Positions 27,345 through 36,631 of a DNA stretch of 56,315 nt are shown here, in pieces. The DNA is taken from the NCBI RefSeq assembly GCF_015548375.1, contig NZ_JADMWW010000018.1:1-56315 (forward strand), given 5' to 3'. The notes under the pieces are model-generated. The model worked only from the letters and a program-made list of their open reading frames with translations. It was not told where the DNA came from and ran no database searches. Source of the DNA: Collinsella aerofaciens (GTDB lineage: Bacteria > Actinomycetota > Coriobacteriia > Coriobacteriales > Coriobacteriaceae). How positions within the stretch are numbered: position 1 is the stretch's first letter; each line of letters opens with the position of its first letter. Position numbers and translations under genes: made by a program.

Positions 27345-28463
27345 CTACTGTGCGGCCGGCACGTCATCGGGATGCGGATTATCGCCGTAGGTGCGCTGAT
27401 ACGTCAGCACGCGCCAGACCAGCGGCAGGCCGCCAATCTTAAAGTAGTGCTTAAACGTATTGAGCTTGCCGGGCTTCTTAAAGTCAAAGCGCGAATCGAT
27501 ATAAGCACGGGGCGACTTGACCATCAGGCGCAAGTCGGTCTCGCCGCGCGGATCGAACAGCGACAGATCAAAGCGACCGGCATCCCAATCGGCCTTGAGC
27601 TCGGGCGAAGCCTTCTCCCAAAACTGCTCGCGCAGCTCATCGACCAGACGCTCGTCATTCCAGCGATACGTATCGACCTTCATGCGCATTAAAATGCCCT
27701 GGAGCTGAACCTTGAGCTCGGGACGTTCATCCAAAAAGCGCTGCATCTCGGCGTATTCGTCGCACACGCAAAATACCTTGTTGGGCGAATTAACTGAGCT
27801 CTTCTCGTTGTCTTGGCGATAGCACAAAATGGGGTCCGCGATAAACGCTGCACGCTCGGCGCATGCCCAAACCTTAAAGTTAAAGCCTGCGTCCTGATAC
27901 GAGGCGCCCGGCGTGGGAAGGAACCGAATCTGATTGTCGTTGAGGAACTCGCGCCGATAGATGGCCGACCAAATGGAAGGTTTGCGGTAGAAGATGCCCG
28001 GGCGATCGACGGGGCGATACGCGGCGCCCGTCATATACTCGCCGATGATCCCAAACAGCTCACGGCGCTCGCTGGGCGTGGACCAATACAGATAAAAGTC
28101 GCCCTTTACCACATCGGCATGCTCAGCATCGGCCTTGGCGACCAGCTTTTGGAGCGAATCCTCAAACATAAAGTCGTCGGACTCAAGAATGCCCACGTAC
28201 TCACCGCGCGCCATCTCCAGGCCGCGGTTCATCGAGTCGCCGTAGCCGCTGTTGGCCTTGTCGATCATCTTTACACGGGGGTCGCGCTCCATGTACTCGC
28301 GGATGATATCTGGCGAACTATCGGTAGAACCGTCGTTGATGCAGATGATCTCGATGTCCTTGAGCGTCTGCGCCACGGCGGAATCGAGGCACTCGCGCAG
28401 GTAGCGCTCAACATTGCAGATGGGAACAAGCAGCGAAACTTTAGGGGTATCAGAGTTCTGCAA
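27345..28463 (-). CDS. Glycosyltransferase family 2 (paralogue A)
   Basis: A 372-residue GT2 enzyme with an unusual TTG start, supported by AGGAGG five bases upstream. The core reads KVSLLVPICNVERYLRECLD, IEIICINDGSTDSSPDII and GEYVGILESDDFMFEDSLQ (DxD-type site). It is strongly similar over its first ~250 residues to the gene at 29585-30688, including NSGYGDSMN and the block FLPTPGASYQDAGFNFKVWA. The pair therefore arose by duplication, with one other GT2 between them. It is expected to add sugars to a surface glycan on the cytoplasmic side. Confidence 0.88.
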   Translation of the reverse strand: MQNSDTPKVSLLVPICNVERYLRECLDSAVAQTLKDIEIICINDGSTDSSPDIIREYMERDPRVKMIDKANSGYGDSMNRGLEMARGEYVGILESDDFMFEDSLQKLVAKADAEHADVVKGDFYLYWSTPSERRELFGIIGEYMTGAAYRPVDRPGIFYRKPSIWSAIYRREFLNDNQIRFLPTPGASYQDAGFNFKVWACAERAAFIADPILCYRQDNEKSSVNSPNKVFCVCDEYAEMQRFLDERPELKVQLQGILMRMKVDTYRWNDERLVDELREQFWEKASPELKADWDAGRFDLSLFDPRGETDLRLMVKSPRAYIDSRFDFKKPGKLNTFKHYFKIGGLPLVWRVLTYQRTYGDNPHPDDVPAAQ

Positions 28464-28537
28464 GAGAACCTCCTGTTGAATAGCGTATAACAGGGTTATT
28501 TTAGCAGCCGAGTTGCGGCGGGCGGCAGCGCTTGGAA

Positions 28538-29578
28538 TTAGAGAAAGCGCTCCAGGCAGGCTTTGAGACCGCGAGTCGAAAGATAGAACAGCGTGGCGTC
28601 TGCCATCGAAACGCCCGAGGTCGCCGCAACGAGCTTATGGGCAACACGACGAACGGCACCCTTAGCAGGCATATCCGCCCACTCCGTTCCCAAAAACGTC
28701 GTGAGGTCCATGTTGACGCGAGCCGCCACGCGATAGAAGTCATCGGCATCCAAGCGCGCCAGGTCGAACACAATTAGGTCCAAAAACCAAGTTATCAGCT
28801 CGCCGGGGCACAGGTCTAAAAGACCGTAGGCCGCCCAGTCCTCCAAGACCTCCTCGAGCATCCTCATGTGGGCGTCAAGCTTTTTGGCGCGAGCCTCGGC
28901 ACCGTTGAACTCGTGCGTCGCCGATTCGCTCTCCATCACGTAGTGGTAGAACTTGTCCGGCATGACGACGGTCTTGCGGGCAAGCGCATAAGCCGCAAAT
29001 TGGAAGACGACGTCCTCGCCCAAAGCCAAACCGGGGGCGAAGCGAATGCCTTCGCGATTGAGCAGCTCGCACGAAAAAGCCGCACGGCAGGCATAGGGCT
29101 GCGCATTCGAATGGAACAGCAGTTGGGGATCACGGGCGCCGAAGGTACCAGCTTTGGGGCTCATGAGTTGCTGGACGCGCTTGGGGGCAGCATCGGCAGG
29201 TTCACAGACGCCGCCAAAAACGGCGGCCTCGGCATCTGCAGACTCCATGGAATGCAGCACGTGCTCGACCGTCCGGGCATCGATGTAATCGTCGGCGTCC
29301 ACAAAAAAGACGGTCTCGCCCTCGGCGACATCGATACCGGCATTTCGAGCACACGAGACGCCCGCGTTTTCCTGGTCAATCACCAGTACGCGATCGTCGG
29401 CCTGCGCGATCTGGCGCAACACGTTCAACGAATCATCAGTCGAACCGTCGTTGACGCAGACAACCTGAATCGAGCGCTCGGACTGGGCCAACAGCGAATC
29501 GAGGCATCGCTGAATGGAGCGCGCAGAGTTGTAAACGGGGACGACAATGGTAGCTTTAGGACACGAGGCCTCTCCCAT
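28538..29578 (-). CDS. Glycosyltransferase family 2
   Basis: A 346-residue GT2 enzyme. Its start is six bases after the stop of the upstream paralogue, and the purine-rich ribosome binding site (GAGGGGG) lies inside that gene's end. The fold opens KATIVVPVYNSARSIQRCLD, with IQVVCVNDGSTDDSLNVL and the metal site GETVFFVDADDYIDARTVEH. The C-terminal part (HMRMLEEVLEDWAAYGLLDL onward) is similar in type to the gene at 26265. It is separated from the next gene downstream by 74 bases, which hold no obvious promoter or terminator. Confidence 0.87.
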   Translation of the reverse strand: MGEASCPKATIVVPVYNSARSIQRCLDSLLAQSERSIQVVCVNDGSTDDSLNVLRQIAQADDRVLVIDQENAGVSCARNAGIDVAEGETVFFVDADDYIDARTVEHVLHSMESADAEAAVFGGVCEPADAAPKRVQQLMSPKAGTFGARDPQLLFHSNAQPYACRAAFSCELLNREGIRFAPGLALGEDVVFQFAAYALARKTVVMPDKFYHYVMESESATHEFNGAEARAKKLDAHMRMLEEVLEDWAAYGLLDLCPGELITWFLDLIVFDLARLDADDFYRVAARVNMDLTTFLGTEWADMPAKGAVRRVAHKLVAATSGVSMADATLFYLSTRGLKACLERFL

Positions 29579-29584
29579 GTCGAC

Positions 29585-30688
29585 CTACCCCCTCAGCGAT
29601 TCGATGAGGAAGGCAGCGACCACGCCTGGGCCTCCAACCGAGGCGTAATACTTAGCACGCCCCAAGGCACCATCCGTCGCGAAACTCGGATGCTCGTCAA
29701 CCCAGCCCTCAGGATCTTTGAGGATGGCAGCGAGATTTGCGCGCTTCCACGGCTTGAGGTCGTCAAGCGAAAAGTCCCCGGCGTCCAAGGCCGCTTGGAA
29801 CTCCTTGGCCATCTGAACCAGGAACTCCTTATAGAACTTAGGCGCCAGGCGCACGTAGTTCCACATGTACGAATCGTACTTAATGAGCTGATTGAACTTG
29901 AGCATGCGCGCGACGTCATCACTTGAGTGGTCGCGGGCATAATCCTCTCGAATCCAACGCTCAATCTCGGCATACTCGGTATTGACGCAAAAGACCTTAG
30001 CCGAAGAATTGACCGAGGAATTCTCGTTGTCCTGGCGATACGACAACACGGCATCATGCAGGTAAACAGCCTTATCGGCACACGCGATAACCTTAAAGGC
30101 GAATGACGTGTCCTGAAAGGATGCCCCTGGAGTCGGCAAGAACTTGATGCCGTTGCGCTCAAGAAAATCGCGACGGTACACGGCCGACCAAATCGACGGC
30201 TTTTGCTTAAAGAACTGCGTCGTGTCGCTCGGGTGCACCGGCTTGTCGCAGTCCTTGGCCTTAAACATCTCGTGCAGCGAACGGCGCTCCTCGGGCTTAG
30301 ACCAGTAGAAATCAAAGTTAGCCTTCGCAAAGTCGGCATTATTGCTATCGGCGGCCGAGACAAGCTTTTCGAGTGCGTCGGGCGCCATAAAGTCATCGGA
30401 CTCCAAGATGCCAACGTACTTGCCACGCGCCATCTCCAGACCGTGGTTCATTGAGTCGCCGTAGCCGCTGTTGACCTTGTCGATCATCTTGACGCGCCCA
30501 TCGCGCTCCATATACTCGCGGATAATCGCCGGCGAGTTGTCGGTCGACCCGTCGTTAATGCAGATGATCTCAATATCCTTGAGCGTCTGCGTCAGGGCGG
30601 AATCGAGACACTCGCGCAGGTAGCGCTGAACATTGTAAATGGGAATAAGCAGCGACAGAACAGGGCTGCCAGAGGCGTTAGTAGACAA
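29585..30688 (-). CDS. Glycosyltransferase family 2 (paralogue B)
   Basis: A 367-residue GT2 enzyme and first gene of the minus-strand GT operon. It starts at TTG with AAGGAG seven bases upstream. VLSLLIPIYNVQRYLRECLD, the IEIICINDGSTDNSPAII strand and KYVGILESDDFMAPDALEKL match paralogue A almost residue for residue, and FLPTPGASFQDTSFAFKVIA is shared as well. The C-terminal 90 residues differ more, which suggests that the two enzymes have different acceptors. The region 30689-30944 between it and the divergent transferase must contain the promoter; no clear consensus was seen. Confidence 0.88.
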   Translation of the reverse strand: MSTNASGSPVLSLLIPIYNVQRYLRECLDSALTQTLKDIEIICINDGSTDNSPAIIREYMERDGRVKMIDKVNSGYGDSMNHGLEMARGKYVGILESDDFMAPDALEKLVSAADSNNADFAKANFDFYWSKPEERRSLHEMFKAKDCDKPVHPSDTTQFFKQKPSIWSAVYRRDFLERNGIKFLPTPGASFQDTSFAFKVIACADKAVYLHDAVLSYRQDNENSSVNSSAKVFCVNTEYAEIERWIREDYARDHSSDDVARMLKFNQLIKYDSYMWNYVRLAPKFYKEFLVQMAKEFQAALDAGDFSLDDLKPWKRANLAAILKDPEGWVDEHPSFATDGALGRAKYYASVGGPGVVAAFLIESLRG

Positions 30689-30944
30689 ATGTGCTCCTTA
30701 GGAAATACCTGTCGTTTCATGGTATCAAAGGGCCAGCGCGCCAGCGGGCGTTTATATAATCTATGGAGCCTCTTGCGGGCAAAGCAGCCCCACGTCATGC
30801 GGCGGGCCCATGGCAGGTTCCTGCGTTTTATTCAAAGCTTGCCGCCAAGGTGCGCCGAGCCTTTACAATAGGACAGTCCCAAGGACGTATTCGATAGCTT
30901 CCGCGCTGCACTCACCCGCCGCGCGTGAAAGGATATATTGCCCC

Positions 30945-31964
30945 ATGCCTTCAACCCTTCCCGCTCCCATCGATAAGCTCGCCATTGTCGTCGTTACGTA
31001 CAAGCGCCAGGAACTCCTGGCCAACTTGTTCGACTCCATGACCGAGCTTACGTCAGCGCCCTGGCGCATCGTGATCGTCGATAACGAGAATTCGCGTGAG
31101 ACCGAGGCCATGTGCACCGCATTCAACGAGCGCCTGGCCAACCTGTGGGGCACCGACATCGAACAGCCCGACGCGAAGGGCGGCACCGACCGCGTCATCT
31201 ACGCACCACAGCTCGAAAACGGCGGCGGTGCAGGTGGCTTCTCCGCCGGCACCAAATGCGCCTACGACCTGGGCGCCCAGTGGTTCTGGGTGATGGACGA
31301 CGACGTGCTCGTCATCCCCGAAGGCATCGAGCGTCTTGCCAAGTGGACCGACCGCTACGATGTCATCCAGGGTTCGCGCCTGGACTTTGACGGCGGCGCC
31401 TTCTTTTGGCAGTACCAGCTCATCCTTTCGCTTGGTATCCCCAACCCCATCGCTAAGTGGGACCTGGGCCCCAAGGGCTACCGCGCCATGAACCAGTTGT
31501 GCTTTGAAGGCGGCATGTTCTCGCGCCGCGTGGTCGACAAGATCGGCCTGCCCGATGCGCGCTTCTTTATCTACGGCGACGATGCCTGCTACGGCTACGT
31601 AGCCAGCCAACACTTCCCCGCCGCCGTTGTTGCCGACGTGGTTCTCAAGCGAGCCCGCGCCGTCTCTAACTGGGATATCGCCGGCAAGCGCCAGCTCAAC
31701 TCTACGAGCGACACCAACCGCTACTACATCATGCGCAACCGAGGCTTCCTCGCTCGCTATATGCAGATCTACGGTGACTACCACCCCATACTGTTCCGCC
31801 TGGGCAATGCCGCGACCTTCTGCAAGGAATTCATTCGCCTGGCTGCGGTCGATAAGTGCTTTAAGACCGGCATTCCGGCGCTGCGCCGCGGCATGAAGGA
31901 CGCCCGCAAGATCATCAAGGATCCCAACTGGAAGCCCATGCCGCCCATGAAGGACGCGGAGTAG
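30945..31964 (+). CDS. Galactofuranosyltransferase-like GT2
   Basis: A 339-residue GT2 enzyme resembling the GlfT/galactofuranosyltransferase group. The ATG at 30945 is chosen because family homology starts within 15 residues (KLAIVVVTYKRQELLANLFD) and AAAGGA lies upstream; the longer frame adds only unrelated sequence. Conserved features are GGGAGGFSAGTKCAYD, the acidic metal site in WFWVMDDDVLVIPEG, the block NQLCFEGGMFSRRVVDKIGL and the catalytic-type FIYGDDACYGY. It faces away from the five-gene GT operon and probably acts on the same glycan. No UDP-galactopyranose mutase gene is present in the window. Confidence 0.83.
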   Translation: MPSTLPAPIDKLAIVVVTYKRQELLANLFDSMTELTSAPWRIVIVDNENSRETEAMCTAFNERLANLWGTDIEQPDAKGGTDRVIYAPQLENGGGAGGFSAGTKCAYDLGAQWFWVMDDDVLVIPEGIERLAKWTDRYDVIQGSRLDFDGGAFFWQYQLILSLGIPNPIAKWDLGPKGYRAMNQLCFEGGMFSRRVVDKIGLPDARFFIYGDDACYGYVASQHFPAAVVADVVLKRARAVSNWDIAGKRQLNSTSDTNRYYIMRNRGFLARYMQIYGDYHPILFRLGNAATFCKEFIRLAAVDKCFKTGIPALRRGMKDARKIIKDPNWKPMPPMKDAE

Positions 31965-31984
31965 TAAAGGGCTTTCGCCATCCC

Positions 31985-33781
31985 CTATAACCGCTGGCAC
32001 ACCACGGACACGCGCTGCCCATCAAACCCAAACCCCCAGCGTATGCGGCCAACGCCGGGTCGCGGCACACGGATTTCGTCGATACCGTCGCGCTCTATGT
32101 CGAGCAGCGCCTGCACGGCCAGCAATTCCAGGCCCAGCGCATCCACACCGGGGTCATACATCATGTTGATCGTTACCAGCGGACGTTCATCGAGCATACC
32201 GATCGTATCGGCTATGTCAAACACAGCGCCCGTAGGAAAAACCTGGATGTCCCAGCGATCCGCGCCACACTTTCGCCTCGAAGCAGGATTGGCATAGCCC
32301 GGCAATCCAAAGCAGAGTCCTTGCAAGAGTAGGTGATATGGCAGCGGTGTATCTGGGTCGGTCGCACCGATTCCCGCATCTCCCAAGATGCGGCTTAGCG
32401 CCCGCCTCACGGTATCCTCGTTCCCATGGCACAGCCCGTCGCGAAACGCATCGACGTCTCGAATGTCTTCCGCAGCGCACTCAAACCACTCAATAATCAC
32501 TAGACGCAAGGCCTGACGAAGCTCGTTATTGGGCAATCGCAAAGCACAGAGGCGATCGCCATACTCTGGCTCCTCAGTCATATCTGTCGTCAGGAATCCT
32601 GACAGATACAGCGCCGTCCACAAGCCATCATCAGGCGAGGCCCCTAGCCCCGCAGCGCCCAAACAAAGCGGGACCCCAACGCATCCATGGGCCTCGAGCA
32701 AATCAAACAAGACCGAAAGGCGGTCGAGATTCCAGTCACTAACTACCCTACTCAGGCAATCCGCATACCCATACAGATCGGCACGCACGGGCGCCGTGCA
32801 GCCTCGGTCCAGAAAACCGATCACACGCGCTGGACTCGAGCAATAGGCCCTACCAAACCGATATCCCTCGAGCCATTCACGCGCATCATCCAGGTATTCC
32901 TCGTGCCCAACATGATTCAACAGAGCCTGGACCTCGGCATCCGAAAAGCCGAAACAACGGTCACACCAGGTCGAAAGCGGCGCCGTCAGACAATACGAGC
33001 AGCCATGCAAAGAAAGCGCCGCTTCGGCAGGGCCGGGATACTCCCCCATCAGACACGTCAGCCGCAACGAATCGTGCGCAGTGGCAATGGCGTCGAACAG
33101 TACGCGATCGAATAGCCCTGCCGGATCGGCGTCGGAAGCGTCCCTCGCGCTCGCACGGCGAGACCACGCCGCATCGTACCCATCGACGAGCAATACAACC
33201 TGCTCATCGCAGGCCATCTCCAGCAGCTCAATGAGCACACCGAGCACCGAGTCAACCTCGTCCGCGCTCGCCACGCCACGCGCGACGTGTTCGATGTGAC
33301 GCACCTTATCTCGAGCTAAATCCGGAGCCTCCAAGAGCGCCAACAAGCGAGCGCACTCGCCCGAAAGGGCATCGCGCACGACGCCGGCAACAGCGGGGCC
33401 ACGCCTCGCAGCGCCAGAAAAGTCCAGCGATATCACCGGATAGCAAGCGTACTCATCCCGATAGCGCCCGCCGTCTGCATCCCAAATCTGAGCATCGGCA
33501 AACAAACGCTGGCCAGAGCGACCGACCGCTGGACGCTCCAGAAAAGCCCTGAGCATCGACAAGTTCATGCTCTTGCCAAAACCCTCGGGTCGACAGCACA
33601 CCACAACGGACGCGTCGCAGTCCAACACATCGGCAATAAACATGGTCTTGTCAACCAGCATGCAGCAACCAAGGGCCTCCGCATAGTCGTGCATGCCAAT
33701 GGGCAAAACCGCATCGTTGGCACAGCCGATCAAACGCACGCCAAAGCCGGCATCACAACCATTATTCGCCTGTTCAGACAC
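31985..33781 (-). CDS. AAA-ATPase-like / DUF1703 (PDDEXK_9) family protein
   Basis: A 598-residue protein from a GTG at 33781, chosen because AGGGGGA lies nine bases upstream. It has the two-part layout of the AAA-ATPase-like plus PD-(D/E)XK family common in gut bacteria. LVDKTMFIADVLD and RPEGFGKSMNLSMLRAFLE give the family's opening and Walker A-like loop, and ISLDFSGA and VVLLVDGYDAAW the following strands. The C-terminal part has GADRWDIQVFPTGA, but where relatives have a strand ending in Glu-x-Lys this protein reads PLVTINMMYDPG. The nuclease site therefore appears degraded. The biological role of the family is not established. It converges on the galactofuranosyltransferase-like gene with 20 bases between. 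Confidence 0.8.
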   Translation of the reverse strand: MSEQANNGCDAGFGVRLIGCANDAVLPIGMHDYAEALGCCMLVDKTMFIADVLDCDASVVVCCRPEGFGKSMNLSMLRAFLERPAVGRSGQRLFADAQIWDADGGRYRDEYACYPVISLDFSGAARRGPAVAGVVRDALSGECARLLALLEAPDLARDKVRHIEHVARGVASADEVDSVLGVLIELLEMACDEQVVLLVDGYDAAWSRRASARDASDADPAGLFDRVLFDAIATAHDSLRLTCLMGEYPGPAEAALSLHGCSYCLTAPLSTWCDRCFGFSDAEVQALLNHVGHEEYLDDAREWLEGYRFGRAYCSSPARVIGFLDRGCTAPVRADLYGYADCLSRVVSDWNLDRLSVLFDLLEAHGCVGVPLCLGAAGLGASPDDGLWTALYLSGFLTTDMTEEPEYGDRLCALRLPNNELRQALRLVIIEWFECAAEDIRDVDAFRDGLCHGNEDTVRRALSRILGDAGIGATDPDTPLPYHLLLQGLCFGLPGYANPASRRKCGADRWDIQVFPTGAVFDIADTIGMLDERPLVTINMMYDPGVDALGLELLAVQALLDIERDGIDEIRVPRPGVGRIRWGFGFDGQRVSVVCQRL

Positions 33782-33916
33782 CAAAACGTTCCCCCTAAAT
33801 CGCAACACGACGCCAATTGTAATGACCGCATCGCATGTACCGATGTCACCGCGCAAACATATCGGGCAACGGTAGCAACAAGAGGCGTGAGGGGGCACAA
33901 CTAATCGTTGCACAAC

Positions 33917-33950
33917 AAAACGGGGCCCGACGCATTCGCACCGGACCCCG
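33917..33950 (-). terminator. Intrinsic terminator after surface-protein gene
   Basis: On the minus strand a 12-base-pair stem starting CGGGGTCCGGTG (33950 downward) with loop CGAATG is followed by TTTT at 33920-33917. It lies 34 bases after the stop of the surface-protein gene. Confidence 0.88.
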
Positions 33951-33983
33951 TCCCGACTCTTTAGTTATCTGGCAACCGAGAGG

Positions 33984-35801
33984 CTACTCCTCCGAGCCGT
34001 CCTCCCCAGCAGCCTTCTTCTGCTGATCGAGCTTATGCTTACCGCTCACGATGGACGTAGCGCCCAGCGTAGCCAAGCTCGCACTGGCAAGGCTCGCCAT
34101 CACGATCAAGTCGCCCGTCTTGGGCATATTGCCGCCAGATGACTTGGTCGTTGTAGTCGTCGTGGTTGTAGTGGTCACCGTCTTGGAGTCATTTTGCTCT
34201 TGGTTCTGGTTGTCGGTGTTGCCCTTACTGCTGTCCTCGCCCTGCTGCTTTCCGTCCTCGGTCTTGTCCTTGTTCTTGTCCTTCTCCTCAGATTCAGACT
34301 TCTTGTCCTCGTCCTTCTTCTGAGCGGACTTGTCGTCCTTCTCATCAGAGCTAGAACCCTTATCGGATTCAACCTTCTCGGAAGCCTTATCCTTGGAGTC
34401 GCCCTTTGCGGCTTCGGTCTTTTCCGTGGAAGCCTGATCAGAGTTGTCCTTGTTCTGGGCCGAGCCGTTATTGACGCCAGCCATCAGCGAAGAACCCAGC
34501 GTAGAACCAAGCTGCTCGGAGAAAGAAGGCTTCTTGTCCGGCGAAGCAACGGGAGCGTCCGGCACCTTATTCGAGTCGTCCTTGGAAGCATCGGAATCAG
34601 GGGTTGCGTCAGAGCCAGAGCCGTTGTTAGAGCCGGTGTCAACGGACGAATCGCTCGAGCCGGTGGATGAGTTAGAGGTGTCAGCGTCGGTCGAACCAGA
34701 AGCGTCGCTGTCCGTATTGCCGGCAGAGCTTGAAGACGAATCGCCCGCAGCAGAGCCGTTCGAATTGGAGCCGTTCGAGGTAGAGCCGTCGTTGGTAGTG
34801 CCACCAGCAGAGCCATTACCGTCAGCATCGGTCGAGGGCGCATCCATCCTGTCATCGTTGGCATCGTCACTCGAGTCGTCATTCGAATCAGGTGTCGGCG
34901 AGGGCGCCGGTGTGGGCTCGGGCTGCACGGGCGTCGCGGCGGCAGCCTCGTCCTCAGCGATATAAACCAAGCAGTCCTTTAGCTCATTCTTATAACGATT
35001 CTTCCAGCCCTCATGATACTGGGGCTGGCTCGAATACTTGGTCGCCACGTTATTGACCACGCTGTTGGAGAGCGCCGTCACAAACTCGCGGTCGGACATA
35101 TCATTGGAAAGATTCGCCCAGCGGAAAAAGTCCCTGCAGCCACCGGTGCCGCACATGTTGGTAATGCTCCACACCATGCCCTTGACGCAATCGGCGCGGC
35201 CCGAAATATCAATACCCAGGCCGCTCTTGAGCCACGCCTCGGTCACCGCATAGTACGAGTTGTACGCATAAGCATCTTGAAGTGCTGAGAACTCAACAGG
35301 ATCGGTGTTGTAAGCACCCTGGAAGGCCTCCTGCGCAATACGGCCCAACTCGGTGAGCTGACCGTTCTCGTACATGGCATTGCTCGTGTTGGAAATCTCG
35401 CTGCCGCGATCAATCGCATCCTTGAGCATGCTGTATTTTTCGGGGCTGTAGTTGTAGACCTGCTTCATAAACGGAATGAGCGACCAGCGGCGGTCGAACT
35501 GGTAATAGCCCAACGCGTTATAGCCGTCACCGTACGAAAAGCCCTGGTTGTAGTTACCATGGCTCTCGTACTTGGTAAAGTACTTCATCTCGGGAGTCAC
35601 GTTGACAAACGAAACGCCCTGGACCGACCTCAGCACGCCTGAGAAGGACTGCTGGGTGTAGAGACCCTTATCGATATCGGTGGCATCCGAGGCAACGCCC
35701 GGCGTGGGCTCCTCGGCAGCGGCGGGTGCCGGCGCGGAAACGGCGCCAAACGAAAGCGCCAACGTCAGGCCCGCGACAATAGCAGAATGCTTGGGCTGCA
35801 T
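33984..35801 (-). CDS. Sortase-anchored surface protein with lysozyme-like N-terminal domain
   Basis: A 605-residue secreted protein. Signal peptide about 1-29 (VAGLTLALSFGAVSAPAPAA). Residues about 50-290 form one globular domain with FTKYESHGNYNQGFSYGDGY and NALGYYQFDRRWSLIPFM, a pattern seen in phage-type muramidase or chitosanase-like folds where a Glu acts in catalysis. Cysteines in RADCVKG and NMCGTGGCRDFF may pair. Residues about 295-555 are a long Ser/Asp/Asn/Gly then Lys/Glu-rich linker with no fold. The end is a cell-wall sorting signal: MPKTG (an LPXTG variant) at about 565, hydrophobic helix, then KHK-rich tail. Sortase should link it to the wall; no sortase gene is in the window. 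The hydrolase reading is tentative. Confidence 0.82.
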   Translation of the reverse strand: MQPKHSAIVAGLTLALSFGAVSAPAPAAAEEPTPGVASDATDIDKGLYTQQSFSGVLRSVQGVSFVNVTPEMKYFTKYESHGNYNQGFSYGDGYNALGYYQFDRRWSLIPFMKQVYNYSPEKYSMLKDAIDRGSEISNTSNAMYENGQLTELGRIAQEAFQGAYNTDPVEFSALQDAYAYNSYYAVTEAWLKSGLGIDISGRADCVKGMVWSITNMCGTGGCRDFFRWANLSNDMSDREFVTALSNSVVNNVATKYSSQPQYHEGWKNRYKNELKDCLVYIAEDEAAAATPVQPEPTPAPSPTPDSNDDSSDDANDDRMDAPSTDADGNGSAGGTTNDGSTSNGSNSNGSAAGDSSSSSAGNTDSDASGSTDADTSNSSTGSSDSSVDTGSNNGSGSDATPDSDASKDDSNKVPDAPVASPDKKPSFSEQLGSTLGSSLMAGVNNGSAQNKDNSDQASTEKTEAAKGDSKDKASEKVESDKGSSSDEKDDKSAQKKDEDKKSESEEKDKNKDKTEDGKQQGEDSSKGNTDNQNQEQNDSKTVTTTTTTTTTTKSSGGNMPKTGDLIVMASLASASLATLGATSIVSGKHKLDQQKKAAGEDGSEE

Positions 35802-35929
35802 AAGATCCTCCCTGCATTGGTGTAGTTAAAGTTCAGTTTGCAAAGATAAAAATAAGTATTGCAGCTCGCCCGTTGTTGCACAACAACCCCTCGGTAAACG
35901 GCAACAACCCTCCGCGAAATCTTAAGGAA

Positions 35930-36349
35930 TTAAACAAACTGGTCGTCGGGCGCCATCAGAAGCTCGCCGTATCGCTCCATCAGCCCGTCCCTCAACTGAC
36001 AGAAAGCGGGGATATAGACGTTCAAGATGCGCTGAATCAAATCTTGAGCGAGCTTGTTGTCGTAGATATGGACGTTCGTATTGCGGTCTCTGAGCATGTC
36101 TAGCCAGGCCGCCTCATCAATAAAGTCGTAGAATCGGTACGACTCCTTCACGATGGCACGAGGAGACCCCGACGCGGCAAGCGTGGCGCCCTCATACTCG
36201 AGCAGACGCTTAAGGAGCTTCCAGCTCAGTTCAAATTGAAGATTGAACTTATTAATCAATCCACTCTGAACAAAATCATTGTTGAGATCCTGATTGGGCG
36301 CATCCTCAAGATTCGCCAAGGCGCTAACAAAGTTCTCATATTTTTTCAT
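35930..36349 (-). CDS. HEPN-domain protein, HI0074/HepT-like partner of nucleotidyltransferase
   Basis: A 139-residue all-helical protein of the HI0074 (nucleotidyltransferase substrate-binding, HEPN) family. NKFNLQFELSWKLLKRLLEY is the characteristic helix, and RNTNVH near residue 91 is the R-x4-H motif of RNase-type HEPN proteins. In pairs of this kind the HEPN protein is the toxin (an RNase) and the MNT partner the antitoxin that modifies it, although some are not toxic. Its start overlaps the end of the nucleotidyltransferase gene by 14 bases, so the two are coupled. Confidence 0.87.
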   Translation of the reverse strand: MKKYENFVSALANLEDAPNQDLNNDFVQSGLINKFNLQFELSWKLLKRLLEYEGATLAASGSPRAIVKESYRFYDFIDEAAWLDMLRDRNTNVHIYDNKLAQDLIQRILNVYIPAFCQLRDGLMERYGELLMAPDDQFV

Positions 36350-36623
36350 ACAGAATCACACCATCCCTGGCAATCTCATCGAGCAATTGCTGCGAGAGGG
36401 ACTCGTCGAGATTGACGACATCTACATCTAAAAGAGTATCAAGATGTTCCTCGATCAAATATGAGAAACGGCCGAAATCCCGGCAACCTGCTACGGCGAT
36501 GTCAATATCGCTCTTGGGCAAGTTGTCGCCTCGAGCACGAGAACCAAACAACACGACCTTCTCGGCGTCACATTCCCGAGCAAAAACTTCGATTTGCTTG
36601 TACACCTTGTCGAGAGATGCCAT
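36336..36623 (-). CDS. MNT-type minimal nucleotidyltransferase (HI0073 family)
   Basis: A 95-residue minimal nucleotidyltransferase. VVLFGSRARGDNLPKSDIDI contains the family GS...SDxD motif with both metal-binding Asp residues. In type VII toxin-antitoxin pairs such MNT proteins neutralise the HEPN partner by adding AMP to a Tyr. The ATG at 36623 is preferred over a GTG two codons earlier because AGGGGTG is then at normal distance. It is the first gene of the pair, nine bases after the end of the Rrf2 regulator gene on the same strand, so read-through from the regulator promoter is likely. Confidence 0.88.
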   Translation of the reverse strand: MASLDKVYKQIEVFARECDAEKVVLFGSRARGDNLPKSDIDIAVAGCRDFGRFSYLIEEHLDTLLDVDVVNLDESLSQQLLDEIARDGVILYEKI

Positions 36624-36631
36624 TTGCACCC

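Noticed and set aside
25461-27692. 743-codon plus-strand frame across three GT2 genes
   Set aside because: Antisense to genes with full GT2 motifs; composition artefact.
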